A stretch of 64,000 nucleotides of DNA from NCBI GenBank assembly GCA_009692205.1, contig SHZR01000010.1, positions 16,531 through 80,530 on the forward strand. The letters are read 5' to 3'. Position numbers and translations under genes: made by a program. Under the pieces are notes generated by a model. It was not told where the DNA came from. It did not search any database and saw only the letters and a program-made list of their open reading frames with translations. The stretch comes from Gemmatimonadota bacterium. GTDB taxonomy: Bacteria > Gemmatimonadota > Gemmatimonadetes > Longimicrobiales > Gaopeijiaceae. The number at the start of each line of letters is the position of its first letter. Position 1 is the stretch's first letter. Of the stretch, positions 8,460 through 17,466 are shown piece by piece.

Positions 8460-9458
8460 TTGAGTTCCGACCCGTCACGGAGCGTGCGCGTCCTCTACGT
8501 CGAGGACGCCGTAGACCAAGCGCTGCTGGTCAAGGCGTTCTTCAGCGCCATCGGCGGGTTCACGGTGACGCACGCGCAGGATGGCGATACGGCGCTGAAG
8601 CTCATCGCGAGCAAACCGTGGGATATTCTGGTCACGGATCTCAACCTCCCGGGCGCCGATGGCTTCGCGCTCATCAAGGCGTTCCGGGTGAAGTTCCGGC
8701 GCTCGCCGATCTTGGTGACCACGGGCTACACGCAGGCCGAGTACGAGGAGCAGGCGCTCCGGGCCGGTGCGGATCAGGTGATGATCAAGCCGCTGCACCA
8801 GGACGAGTTCACCGCGCGAGTCAGGGCGATGGCGGAGGCCGGACAGAAGCCCGAGGAGGACGAGCCGGCGGTCGTTCTGGCGATCGAGGGCAGGCTCGGC
8901 GACGCGGAGATGGGGTGCGGGGGAACCCTCATGGCGGAGGTGGCGAAGGGTCACACCGTCGTCCTGGTTCCGATCTGCCGCACGGAGGAGGACGTCACCC
9001 CCGAGGAGCTCAAGGGGGCCGCCATCGCGGCGAAGATCCTCGGGGTCCAGCTCCGGATCGATCGCACCCTCTTCGGCGATGCGGCTGGACAGAAGGACCT
9101 GATCGAGCGCACCCTGAACGAGCTGCGCCCCACGATGGCCTTCATGCCCGCGCGCGACGACCGCGACCTTTCTCGCCGCGACGCGGCGAGGATCACCGAG
9201 GGGGCAACTGCCGAGATCGGTACAGTGCTCGCATACGAGACCGCGACGACAGGACTCGAGTTCGTGCCGTCGCGATTCCATGACATACGTGCGGAGATGG
9301 TGCTGAAAATGGAGGCTCTCGCGGCATACCAGGCGGTCGGCGCTCCCCGCGTCGACCTGCGGCCCCGCATGGCGCAGGCGTACGCGCGCTATTGGGGACG
9401 CTTCCGGGACTTCACCGAGGTGGAGGCCTTCGAGCAAGTCCGCGGGGAGGGTGCCTGA
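8460..9458 (+). CDS. Response-regulator receiver fused to a degenerate PIG-L (LmbE-like) domain
   Basis: A 332-aa two-domain protein with a TTG start (8460; an upstream alternative cannot be excluded). Residues 8-128 are a CheY-type receiver with every key residue: acidic pair Glu15/Asp16, phospho-acceptor Asp60 in VTDLNLPGADG, Thr87/88 and Lys110 in MIKPL. Residues 136-300 have the PIG-L/LmbE fold (DAEMGCGGTLMAEVAKGHTV, ELKGAAIAAKILGVQ, SRFHDIRAEMVLKMEALAAY). The hallmark zinc-binding GAHPDDAE is replaced by EGRLGDAE, and the second ligand region reads PARDDRDLSRRDAAR instead of a PHPxDxHxDH pattern. The output domain therefore probably lacks deacetylase activity and acts as a ligand-binding or protein-interaction module. 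Its stop overlaps the accA start (TGATG). No histidine kinase lies nearby. Confidence 0.82.
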   Translation: MSSDPSRSVRVLYVEDAVDQALLVKAFFSAIGGFTVTHAQDGDTALKLIASKPWDILVTDLNLPGADGFALIKAFRVKFRRSPILVTTGYTQAEYEEQALRAGADQVMIKPLHQDEFTARVRAMAEAGQKPEEDEPAVVLAIEGRLGDAEMGCGGTLMAEVAKGHTVVLVPICRTEEDVTPEELKGAAIAAKILGVQLRIDRTLFGDAAGQKDLIERTLNELRPTMAFMPARDDRDLSRRDAARITEGATAEIGTVLAYETATTGLEFVPSRFHDIRAEMVLKMEALAAYQAVGAPRVDLRPRMAQAYARYWGRFRDFTEVEAFEQVRGEGA

Positions 9459-10420
9459 TGGCCACCCGCGCGCATTTGGACTTCGAGCGCCACATCGTCG
9501 AGATCCAGGCCCAGATCGACAAGCTCCTCGACCTGGCCCAGCGGCGAGGCATCGAGGTGTCGGAGGAGGTCGAGAGCCTGCGCGGCAGACTCCAGGAGCT
9601 GAAGCAGCAGACGTACGACAGCCTGAGCCCCATGGAGCAGGTGTTGGTCGCGCGCCACCCACGCCGCCCCTACACGCTCGACTACGTGGAGCGGATCTGC
9701 GAGGACTGGGTCGAGCTTCACGGGGACCGAGCCTTCCGGGATGACGAGGCGCTCGTGGGCGGATGGGCTCGGCTGCAGGGTCGCACGGTCATGCTCATCG
9801 GCCATCAGAAGGGCCGCGACATGAAGGAGAACCTGAGGCGCAACTTCGGCATGCCTCATCCCGAGGGCTACCGCAAAGCCCTGCGCCTCATGCGGCAGGC
9901 CGAGAAGTTCGGCCGCCCCGTCATCTCCCTCATCGATACACCCGGCGCCTATCCAGGCATCGGCGCGGAGGAGCGCGGCATCGGAGAGGCCATCGCGTTC
10001 AACCTGCGGGAGATGGCCCGTTTGCGCGTGCCCATCGTGTCTGCGGTGATCGGCGAGGGTATGTCAGGAGGTGCGCTCGGCATCGGCGTGACCGACAGGA
10101 TCCTCATGCTCGAGCACTCGATCTACTCGGTGATCTCGCCCGAAGGGTGCGCGGCGATCCTGTGGCGGTCGGCCGAGCATCGCGAGGAGGCGGCGCGCGC
10201 GCTCCGCCTGACGGCAAAGGACCTGCTCGAGCTCGGCATCTGCGACGAAGTCGTGGCCGAGCCCGCCGGCGGAGCGCACGCCGACTGGGACGAGGCCGCC
10301 GGCTTGCTGGCCGAAGCGATCGATCGAACGCTGTCCGAGCTGTGCGAGCTGCCGGTCGAGCGCCTGCTCGAGGAGCGCTGGGCCAAGTACGACGCCATCG
10401 GCGCCTGGCGAGAGGCGTAG
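9458..10420 (+). CDS. accA: Acetyl-CoA carboxylase carboxyltransferase subunit alpha
   Basis: A 320-aa subunit of acetyl-CoA carboxylase that, with AccD, transfers the carboxyl group from biotin to acetyl-CoA for fatty-acid synthesis. The start is ATG 9458, overlapping the preceding stop (TGATG), with GGGGAGGG just upstream. The family signatures are present: an N-terminal coiled-coil helix pair (about 1-60), GHQKGRDMKENLRRNFGM, SLIDTPGAYPGIGAEERG and the oxyanion loop GEGMSGGALGIG. The length matches AccA. accD is not in the window. The next gene starts 8 nt downstream. Confidence 0.97.
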   Translation: MATRAHLDFERHIVEIQAQIDKLLDLAQRRGIEVSEEVESLRGRLQELKQQTYDSLSPMEQVLVARHPRRPYTLDYVERICEDWVELHGDRAFRDDEALVGGWARLQGRTVMLIGHQKGRDMKENLRRNFGMPHPEGYRKALRLMRQAEKFGRPVISLIDTPGAYPGIGAEERGIGEAIAFNLREMARLRVPIVSAVIGEGMSGGALGIGVTDRILMLEHSIYSVISPEGCAAILWRSAEHREEAARALRLTAKDLLELGICDEVVAEPAGGAHADWDEAAGLLAEAIDRTLSELCELPVERLLEERWAKYDAIGAWREA

Positions 10421-10428
10421 TCGACGGT

Positions 10429-11295
10429 ATGGCAGGATTCGCGGAGGTCTGCTTCAAGGGAACCAGAAAGGACTACTACTCGTATACCGACATCGATCTG
10501 CGCCCGGGGCACTACGTCATCGTGGAAGCCGAGCGCGGCGAGGACCTGGGCGAAGTCTCGGCCGTGGGGACGATCGCCGAGCGGAAGTGCTCCTCCTCGG
10601 GAGGTTGCACGACCCCGACTCCCGAGCAGAAGGTCGTGCGTGTGGCCACGCTGGACGAAGTCGGCCGCCGCGACACCCTGCGCGAGGACGAGCAGCTCGT
10701 GCGCGAGCGCAGCCGGCAGATGGTCACCAAGCACAACCTCAAGATGAAGGTCACGGAAACGGAATGGCAGTTCGATCGCGCCAGGCTCATCATCTACTTC
10801 ACTGCCGAGAAGCGAGTCGACTTCCGTCAGCTCGTGCGCGACCTCGCACGAACCTTCAAGACGCGGATCGAGCTCAAGCAGATCGGCGTGCGCGACGAGG
10901 CCGCGCTCCTCGGCGGAGTGGGCCGCTGCGGGCGCGAGCTGTGCTGCTCGACCTGGCTCCCCGAGCTGAAGCCCGTGTCTCTCCAGCTCGCCAAGGACCA
11001 GCGTCTTTCTCTCAATCCCGCCCAGATCAGCGGCTGCTGCGGCCGGCTCATGTGCTGCCTCATGTACGAGCACCGCACGTACGTGGAGGCGCGCCGCCGG
11101 TTCCCTCGGGAGGGCCGCTCGGTGCGGACGTCGCGCGGCGAGGAGCGCGTCGTGGCCGTAGACATCTGGCGTGACACCGTGTCGCTGAGGGGCGCCGACG
11201 GCGAACGAAGGCTGGTCTCGCTCGACGAGCTCAAGACCGAGGTCGGCAAGTCCCGGGGTCGTGGACCCGATGGCCAGGAGCAGGACAGCGTTTGA
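10429..11295 (+). CDS. PSP1-domain protein, RicT/YaaT-like
   Basis: A 288-aa protein with a PSP1 domain. Cysteines occur in the family pattern: Cys54/Cys60 in CSSSGGC, Cys167/172/173 in GRCGRELCCSTWL and Cys203/204/209/210 in SGCCGRLMCCL. In Bacillus subtilis RicT joins RicA and RicF in a complex that carries Fe-S clusters and promotes RNase Y-dependent mRNA processing; outside Firmicutes the role is little known. ATG 10429 is the first start after the accA stop and begins the conserved sequence; the frame is open upstream, but that part lies inside accA. The stop overlaps metG (TTGA). The accA-PSP1-metG order suggests a housekeeping operon. Confidence 0.88.
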   Translation: MAGFAEVCFKGTRKDYYSYTDIDLRPGHYVIVEAERGEDLGEVSAVGTIAERKCSSSGGCTTPTPEQKVVRVATLDEVGRRDTLREDEQLVRERSRQMVTKHNLKMKVTETEWQFDRARLIIYFTAEKRVDFRQLVRDLARTFKTRIELKQIGVRDEAALLGGVGRCGRELCCSTWLPELKPVSLQLAKDQRLSLNPAQISGCCGRLMCCLMYEHRTYVEARRRFPREGRSVRTSRGEERVVAVDIWRDTVSLRGADGERRLVSLDELKTEVGKSRGRGPDGQEQDSV

Positions 11296-12845
11296 CGCAG
11301 AGGCAACGGAAGTACCTCACCACGCCGATCTACTATCCGTCCGGTGAGCCGCACCTCGGCCACGCATACACGACGATTCTGGCCGACGTCCTCGCGCGCT
11401 TCTACCGGCAGGACGGCGTCGACGTCTACTTCCTGACCGGGACGGACGAGCACGGCCAGAAGATGCAGGACGAGGCCGACCGACGCGGCATCGCGCCCCT
11501 GGAGCTATGCGACCTCATGGCCGCGCGCTTCGGGGCGGCGTGGGAGCGGCTCGAGATCTCCCACGATCGTTTCATCCGGACGACGGAGGCCGAGCACATC
11601 GCGGTGGTGCAGGCGTTCCTGACGCGGCTCTGGGAACGAGGTGAGATCTACGAAGGCGCTTACACCGGATGGTACTGCGTCCACGAGGAGCGCTACTGGA
11701 CGGAGAAGGACCTCGGGCCTGGCGGAGCGTGTCCGGACTGTGGCAGGCCCACGCAGCACGTCGAGGAGAAGAACTACTTCTTCCGCATGGGCCGCTACCA
11801 GGACGCTCTGATCGAACACATCCAGAGCAACCCCGACTGGATCGTGCCGGACATGCGCAGGAACGAGGTTCTCGGCTTCCTGCGGAAGCCACTCGGGGAC
11901 CTCTCGATCTCGCGACCGAAGACTCGGCTGACGTGGGGCATCACCCTCCCGTTCGACTCCGACCACGTCGCCTACGTGTGGGTGGACGCGCTCATCAACT
12001 ACCTCACCGCGTCCGGCACGATCGATCCCACCGCGCCCGCCGGGCAACAGGGCTTCGGCGACGTGACCGGGTCCTGGTGGCCTGCCGATCTGCACGTCAT
12101 GGGCAAGGACATCCTCACGACGCACGCCGTCTACTGGCCGACGCTGCTCATGGGCGCGGGCCTGCCCCTGCCCCGTCAGATCCTCTCCCACGGATGGTGG
12201 GTCGCCGGGGAGACCAAGATGTCCAAGTCGCTCGGCAACGTCGTCGACCCGCTCGCGCTACGAGAACGCTTCGGCACGGACGCGGTCCGGTGGTACCTCC
12301 TGCGCGAGATGCCGACCGGCTCGGATGCGTCCTACACGCCCGAGCGGTTCCTCGCGCGCTACGACGAGCTCGCCAACGTGCTCGGCAACCTGGCGAGCCG
12401 CGTGATCGCGATGATCGAGAAGTATCGTCAGGGGGTGGTCCCCGGTGCGCCGGGAACCAGCCTCGACGCGCGGATCGCCGCCACGATGGGCTCGGTACGC
12501 GAGTCCATGGAGGCCTACCGTGTGCACGATGCGCTCGCGGCGGCGATGGAGCTCGCACGGGAAGCCAACGGATGGGTCGAAGAGCGCCAACCTTGGGCTC
12601 AGGCCAAGGACGCCGGAGCGGCCGCGGATCTCGACGAGACGCTCGCCACCCTCGCCCGCGCGCTCGTGACGCTCGCCGCGCTCTTCCAACCGGTCGCTCC
12701 GGCCAAAATGGCAGAACTGTGCACCCGGCTGGGGCTCGACCGTGTGCCCACACTGGCGGAATCCGGCTCGTTGGCGATTGCGGGGCGCCGGGTCACCAAA
12801 GGGGCGCCCCTCTTCCCCAAGATCGAAACCGCTGGGGTTGCTTGA
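11292..12845 (+). CDS. metG: Methionyl-tRNA synthetase
   Basis: A 517-aa class I aminoacyl-tRNA synthetase charging tRNA-Met. The TTG start overlaps the PSP1 stop. The HIGH motif is HLGH (21-24) within YYPSGEPHLGHAY, and KMSKS is at 309-313. A Cys/Glu-rich insertion (CVHEERYWTEKDL followed by CPDCGRP) marks the connective-polypeptide knuckle. At 517 aa it is the short form without the C-terminal EMAP-like tRNA-binding domain found in E. coli MetG. Its stop codon is part of a TTGACA promoter element for the following gene. Confidence 0.97.
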   Translation: MTQRQRKYLTTPIYYPSGEPHLGHAYTTILADVLARFYRQDGVDVYFLTGTDEHGQKMQDEADRRGIAPLELCDLMAARFGAAWERLEISHDRFIRTTEAEHIAVVQAFLTRLWERGEIYEGAYTGWYCVHEERYWTEKDLGPGGACPDCGRPTQHVEEKNYFFRMGRYQDALIEHIQSNPDWIVPDMRRNEVLGFLRKPLGDLSISRPKTRLTWGITLPFDSDHVAYVWVDALINYLTASGTIDPTAPAGQQGFGDVTGSWWPADLHVMGKDILTTHAVYWPTLLMGAGLPLPRQILSHGWWVAGETKMSKSLGNVVDPLALRERFGTDAVRWYLLREMPTGSDASYTPERFLARYDELANVLGNLASRVIAMIEKYRQGVVPGAPGTSLDARIAATMGSVRESMEAYRVHDALAAAMELAREANGWVEERQPWAQAKDAGAAADLDETLATLARALVTLAALFQPVAPAKMAELCTRLGLDRVPTLAESGSLAIAGRRVTKGAPLFPKIETAGVA

Positions 12846-12871
12846 CACCCCATTCCGGGCGCCCGTAACTT
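12842..12871 (+). promoter_or_regulatory. Sigma70-type promoter overlapping the metG stop codon
   Basis: A perfect -35 hexamer TTGACA (12842-12847) contains the metG TGA stop (12843-12845). An 18-nt spacer leads to TAACTT (12866-12871) as a -10 candidate. This would give the M23 peptidase gene its own promoter with an mRNA leader of about 70 nt. Confidence 0.55.
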
Positions 12872-12947
12872 CCCCCAACGTCCCCCCTGGAGCGCCGAAG
12901 TCGTCGGGTACGAATCGTCCACGGATGTAGAAAACCCAGGCGGGCTC

Positions 12948-13880
12948 ATGGCCGGAAACAATTGGACGTTCCTCCTCGTTCGAGGTGACGACAGCCCGGT
13001 CAGTCAGTACTCGTTCTCGGCCCGTGCCCTGCGGGTGCTTCTCGTCGCCGGAACGCTCCTCTCCGTGACGGTGCTCGGTTTCGGAATCACGTCGGGGATC
13101 GAGGGGATCGGGCGAGTCCAGGCCCGTCAGCTGAGGGCGCGGAACCAAGCCCTCGAACTGGAGCTCGCGCGCTTCGACGACCGCATCCGCTCCCTCGAAG
13201 GCGTCCTCGACCAGGTCGCTGCGAACGACGCGAACTTCCGTAGCATCGCCGGCCTCGAGGTCATCGACGAGGAGGTGCTGGAGGCAGGCGTCGGCGGCCC
13301 GGGTCTCGGCTCTCCGGAGGGTTCGCCGCTCTGGTCGCTCGATGCCGAGATGGCGCAGGCCGCCTTCGCCACGTCGTACGACCTCAGCGCGCTCGAGCGT
13401 CGGGCGCGGCTCCTCGGCGAGAGCCTCGAGGAGGCGACCACCGCGGTGTCGTCGAATCGCGACCGGCTCGAGTCGCTCCCCTCCATCTTCCCCACGATTG
13501 GTTGGCTCACCAGCCGCTTCTCAACGGCGCGGATGCATCCGATTCACAACCGCCCCCTCCCTCACGAAGGGATGGACATCTCCGCGCCGAGGAACACGCC
13601 GATCATCGCGGCCGCCAAGGGCCGGGTCATCCGGGCCGGATGGTTCGCCGGGTACGGACTGGCCGTCGAGATCGACCACGGATACGGCATTACGACGCTG
13701 TACGGGCACGCTTCGCGGGTCATCGTGCAAGTGGGGCAGGAGGTGCTTCGCGGCGACATGATCGCGCGTGTCGGAAGCACGGGGATCTCCACGGCGTCCC
13801 ACCTGCACTACGAAGTCCGCGTGGACGGCGTGGCGCATGACCCGGCGACGTACATCCTGCCCGAGACCATCCTCGACTAG
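12948..13880 (+). CDS. M23-family (LytM) metallopeptidase, membrane-anchored
   Basis: A 310-aa cell-wall hydrolase candidate. Residues 1-26 are cytoplasmic, 27-47 form one transmembrane helix, about 58-95 and 150-175 are coiled-coil-like, and 190-305 hold the LytM/M23 domain. The zinc ligands are visible as His206 and Asp210 in HEGMD and His287 in HLHYEV, with His285 as catalytic partner. The layout (TM, coiled coil, LytM) matches periplasmic M23 endopeptidases that cut peptidoglycan cross-links, or EnvC-like amidase activators; the intact ligands favour an active enzyme. It is probably driven by the promoter inside the end of metG. Confidence 0.9.
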   Translation: MAGNNWTFLLVRGDDSPVSQYSFSARALRVLLVAGTLLSVTVLGFGITSGIEGIGRVQARQLRARNQALELELARFDDRIRSLEGVLDQVAANDANFRSIAGLEVIDEEVLEAGVGGPGLGSPEGSPLWSLDAEMAQAAFATSYDLSALERRARLLGESLEEATTAVSSNRDRLESLPSIFPTIGWLTSRFSTARMHPIHNRPLPHEGMDISAPRNTPIIAAAKGRVIRAGWFAGYGLAVEIDHGYGITTLYGHASRVIVQVGQEVLRGDMIARVGSTGISTASHLHYEVRVDGVAHDPATYILPETILD

Positions 13881-13922
13881 CTGTGGTGGTCGGTGCGAGT
13901 CCGATGTACTAGCCTACGCTCC

Positions 13923-14702
13923 ATGAGAAGAGTGCCCGCGCTCGCCGTTTCACTGCTCCTGGCTGGTGCCGCGTGCGGACCCGTGGAGGTCGTGGTGTCG
14001 ATGGAGATCGACGTCGACGACCCGGCCGACGGCGGTACGATCCAGCGCGCCCTCTCTGCGATCGAGGTTCGGATGCTCCCCTACGACCGGGACGCGGTCT
14101 TCGACTCGATCGTAGCCGTGTATCCGACGCCAGAACCCGCGGTGCCTGCCGAGCTCCTCATGGCCCGTGAGCAGGTCCAGGCCGCGCAGGAGGAGTGGGA
14201 CCAGGCGCAGCGTCGCGGGCGCATGCTCCGCGACACCCTCCAGAAGCTGGGGGCGACGATGGAGCCCTTGGACCGGGGGGGGGCCACGTACGTTCTCCTC
14301 TTCGGCGACTTCACCAACCTCGAGAGACGGCTCCCCGCGGTGGAGCGTGACGAGCAGGCCGCCTTCGCCCGATTCGATAGCCTGCTGAAGGGCACGATTC
14401 GCGCGAGCGACTCGGCGCGCATTCTGCAGGAGAGCTGGGGTGACGACGCCTTCGCGGACGTTGGGTCGATCTTCGCCGCTAAGGCCCAGGCATCCGGCCT
14501 CGACGTGGCGATCGATACGACGGACGCGTCCGGCGTGGCCCGTCGGCATCTCCAGGTGATTCCCGGCCAATACTGGGTGCACGCGCGCTACGAGCTGGCC
14601 TACACGGAGCTCTACTGGAACGTCCCCATCACGGTCGAGCGCGGTGAGCCGGTGCAGGTCCGGCTCACCCGGGACAACGCCGAGGAGCGCCCCAGGTTAT
14701 AG
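13923..14702 (+). CDS. Hypothetical lipoprotein with a helical middle region
   Basis: A 259-aa protein. ATG 13923 is chosen because it directly starts a lipoprotein signal peptide with a lipobox-like AGAAC (Cys18). The mature protein has an N-terminal beta segment (VEVVVSMEIDVDD), a charged helical stretch at about 80-115 (REQVQAAQEEWDQAQRRGR) and a C-terminal beta domain (YWVHARYELAYTELYWNVPI). I do not recognise a family. It lies 42 nt after the M23 peptidase and 14 nt before the fatty-acid enzyme, so it could belong to the same transcript. An envelope role is likely from the signal peptide only. Confidence 0.65.
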   Translation: MRRVPALAVSLLLAGAACGPVEVVVSMEIDVDDPADGGTIQRALSAIEVRMLPYDRDAVFDSIVAVYPTPEPAVPAELLMAREQVQAAQEEWDQAQRRGRMLRDTLQKLGATMEPLDRGGATYVLLFGDFTNLERRLPAVERDEQAAFARFDSLLKGTIRASDSARILQESWGDDAFADVGSIFAAKAQASGLDVAIDTTDASGVARRHLQVIPGQYWVHARYELAYTELYWNVPITVERGEPVQVRLTRDNAEERPRL

Positions 14703-14716
14703 CGCCGCTACCCTCC

Positions 14717-16876
14717 TTGGACTCCCCACCGAACCCCTCGTTCGAGGTGGACGCAGACAGGATCGGTTGGATCACCTTCGATGATCCCGACCGGTCCCTC
14801 AACGTCCTCACCGAGCCGGTCATGCGTCGCTTCGGACAGACGCTCGACGAGGCGCGAGCCGCCGGACGTGAAGGCCGCATCTCGGTCTTGGTCGTCCGCA
14901 GCGGCAAGGCCGAATCGTTCATCGCGGGCGCCGACATCGACGCGATCTCGGCGCTCGATGACACCACCGAGGCCGAAGCGAAGATCCGCCTCGGCCAGGC
15001 GGTCTTCAACGACCTCGCGTCGCTCCCGATTCCGAGCGTCGCCGCCGTCCACGGCGCATGCGTCGGCGGCGGGCTCGAACTCGCGCTCGCGTGCACGCAC
15101 CGCGTGTTGTCGGACTCGAAGAAGACGAGTCTCCAGTTCCCCGAGGTGATGCTCGGCATCTTGCCCGCGTGGGGAGGCACGACGCGGCTCCCGCGGTTGG
15201 TCGGGCTCCAGGCTTCGCTCGACATCCTACTGACGGGTCGAAAGATCGACGCGCCCAAGGCGAAGCGCATGGGACTCGCCAGCGAGGTCGTGCCTGAGGC
15301 GCTCCTCTCGGCCAAGGTTCGCGACTTCGCCCTGGGAGTGGCGCGGGCCCGTGGTCCCGAGCAACCGCGGAAGCGCGCCCTCTCGGCCCGCGTGCTCGAG
15401 GCCACATCGCCCGGCCGCAAGATCCTGCTCGCGGTCGCGCGTAAGAAGGTGCTCGCGAGCACCGGAGGCCACTATCCGGCGCCGCTGCGCATCCTCGAGA
15501 TCCTCGGCGCCCACTTCTCCGGGAGCGTGGACGCGAGCCTGGCCGCCGAGGCGCGCGCCGCCGCAGAGCTCGTGGTGGGACCCGTCTGCAAGAACCTGGT
15601 GCACGTGTACCACCTGCGCGAGGCCGCCCGCAAAGGGATCGGGACCGCCGACCCGCAGTTGGCGCCCACCCCGGTGACATCGCTCGGCGTACTCGGAGCG
15701 GGGATCATGGGCGGCGGCATCGCCCACCTGGCAGCGGACAACGGGGTGCATGTGTACATGAAGGACATCCGCCACGAAGCCATTACGGGTGGCCTGCAGC
15801 ATGCACGCGGTCGGTTCGACAAGGCCGTGGAGCGACGTAAGCTATCCCGGCGAGAGGCCGCGCAGCGCATGGACCTCATCGGTGGTGGACTCGATTTCCG
15901 TGGCGTCGCGGGAGCCGACCTCGTCGTCGAGGCGGTCGTCGAGCGCATGGACGTGAAGCGTGCGGTCCTGCGTGAGACGGAGGGCCACGTCGGCCCGGAG
16001 TGCGTGCTCGCGACGAACACGTCCTCCCTCTCGGTCGATGCCATGGCGGAGGCGCTCCAGCGCCCCGCGCGGTTCTGCGGCATGCACTTCTTCAATCCCG
16101 TGGACCGCATGCCCCTCGTCGAGGTGGTGCGGGGCCGGGCGAGCTCCGATCAGGCGGTAGCGACCGTCTACGCGTTCGCGCTGCGCCTGGGCAAGGTCCC
16201 AGTCGTGGTGCGTGACGGACCGGGCTTCGTGGTCAACCGCATCCTCGGACCGTACCTGAACGAGGCGGGCTATCTGCTCGGCGACGGCGCGAAGATCGAG
16301 CGCATCGACAGCGTGGCCAAGGCGTTCGGCATGCCCATGGGGCCTCTCCGCCTGATCGACGAGATCGGCATCAACGTGTCGCGCCACGCGGGGGCCGCCC
16401 TGCACGAGGCACTGGGTGAACGCCTGGCGCCCTCGCCGGTGCTCCTCGCGCTCGGCAACACGAAGCGCCTAGGCCGAAAGGGCGGCGTGGGGTTCTATCT
16501 GTACGAGAAGGGGGAGGAGAAGCGGATCGACGAGACCATCTACGCGGAGCTGGGCTCGGTCGTCCCGGCACCGAGGGAGGTCAGCGAGGGCGAGATCGTC
16601 AATCGGCTCGTGCTCGCGATGGTCAACGAAGCCGCACGCGTCCTCGAGGAGGGCGTGATTGGGAGCGCGAGCGCGGTCGACCTGGCGATGATCATGGGAA
16701 CGGGATTCCCGCCGTTCCGTGGCGGCCTGCTGCGCTACGCGGATTCTCTGCAGCCGCAGGCGGTGCTGTACGATCTCAAGGAGCTCCAGCAGGCGCACGG
16801 CGATCGCTTCGAGCCGGCTCGGTCGATCGTGGATCTCGCGGAGTCCAATGGACGCTTCTACCGGATGTACCCGTGA
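14717..16876 (+). CDS. Multifunctional enoyl-CoA hydratase / 3-hydroxyacyl-CoA dehydrogenase (FadB/FadJ type)
   Basis: A 719-aa beta-oxidation enzyme carrying two sequential activities: hydration of 2-enoyl-CoA and NAD-dependent oxidation of 3-hydroxyacyl-CoA. The N-terminal crotonase domain (about 1-190) has the oxyanion segments FIAGADIDAIS and HGACVGGGLELAL (Glu121) and the second acidic motif FPEVMLGILPAWGG. The dehydrogenase domain opens with the Rossmann motif GVLGAGIMGGG near residue 325 and contains NTSSLSVDAMA and MHFFNPVDRMPLVEVV, followed by two 3HCDH C-terminal repeats. The TTG start has no clear Shine-Dalgarno. No thiolase is adjacent. The stop overlaps the next gene (GTGA), tying it oddly to a molybdenum-cofactor cluster. 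Confidence 0.93.
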   Translation: MDSPPNPSFEVDADRIGWITFDDPDRSLNVLTEPVMRRFGQTLDEARAAGREGRISVLVVRSGKAESFIAGADIDAISALDDTTEAEAKIRLGQAVFNDLASLPIPSVAAVHGACVGGGLELALACTHRVLSDSKKTSLQFPEVMLGILPAWGGTTRLPRLVGLQASLDILLTGRKIDAPKAKRMGLASEVVPEALLSAKVRDFALGVARARGPEQPRKRALSARVLEATSPGRKILLAVARKKVLASTGGHYPAPLRILEILGAHFSGSVDASLAAEARAAAELVVGPVCKNLVHVYHLREAARKGIGTADPQLAPTPVTSLGVLGAGIMGGGIAHLAADNGVHVYMKDIRHEAITGGLQHARGRFDKAVERRKLSRREAAQRMDLIGGGLDFRGVAGADLVVEAVVERMDVKRAVLRETEGHVGPECVLATNTSSLSVDAMAEALQRPARFCGMHFFNPVDRMPLVEVVRGRASSDQAVATVYAFALRLGKVPVVVRDGPGFVVNRILGPYLNEAGYLLGDGAKIERIDSVAKAFGMPMGPLRLIDEIGINVSRHAGAALHEALGERLAPSPVLLALGNTKRLGRKGGVGFYLYEKGEEKRIDETIYAELGSVVPAPREVSEGEIVNRLVLAMVNEAARVLEEGVIGSASAVDLAMIMGTGFPPFRGGLLRYADSLQPQAVLYDLKELQQAHGDRFEPARSIVDLAESNGRFYRMYP

Positions 16877-17466
16877 GTCGCGCACCCATGTACGCGGGAG
16901 TGATTCCCAGCGCGGGGGCTTCGGTACGCATGGGGCGACCCAAGGCGCTACTCGCCGTGAGCGGCGAGAGCTTCCTGCGTCGCACCGTACGCGCCCTACG
17001 CGCAGGAGGGTGTGACCCCGTGTGTGTCATCGTGGCGGATGGTGAGCGGAGCCTGGCAGCAGAGGCGGAGGCCGCCGGGGCGAGCGTGCTCATGAACCCC
17101 GCGCCCGGCGAGGGACCGATCACGTCGCTCCGCATCGCGCTCGCGGCGCTCGGCGACTCGGTGGCCGGCTTCGCCTACCTGCCCGTAGACCACCCGATGG
17201 TGCGGGCCGACACGGTCGCCCAGTTGCTGGATGCCGCGCGCGCCTCAGACGCGACGCTCACCGTACCGATGTACGCGGGCAAGCGCGGGCACCCCGCCGT
17301 GTTCGGCCGGGCGCTCTTCGCGGAACTCACGGATCCCGCGCTCCAAGGGGGTGCCCGGACGGTCGTCCACCGGCACCTCCCCGAGGCGCTGCTCGTCGAG
17401 GTCGACGATGCCGGCGTGCTGACCGACATCGACACCCCCGAGGCCTACACGGCGGTCCTGGGATGA
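16873..17466 (+). CDS. MobA/MocA-like nucleotidyltransferase
   Basis: A 197-aa NTP-transferase domain protein. The nucleotide-binding loop GASVRMGRPKAL (residues 15-26) and LPVDHPMV (near 105), which carries the metal-binding Asp, are typical of MocA (molybdopterin cytidylyltransferase) and of MobA. The next gene is xdhC, which in known systems acts with MocA on the cytosine form of the cofactor, so a MocA role is favoured. The GTG start overlaps the upstream stop and the gene's own stop overlaps the xdhC start. No molybdenum hydroxylase is in the window. Confidence 0.85.
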   Translation: MSRAPMYAGVIPSAGASVRMGRPKALLAVSGESFLRRTVRALRAGGCDPVCVIVADGERSLAAEAEAAGASVLMNPAPGEGPITSLRIALAALGDSVAGFAYLPVDHPMVRADTVAQLLDAARASDATLTVPMYAGKRGHPAVFGRALFAELTDPALQGGARTVVHRHLPEALLVEVDDAGVLTDIDTPEAYTAVLG

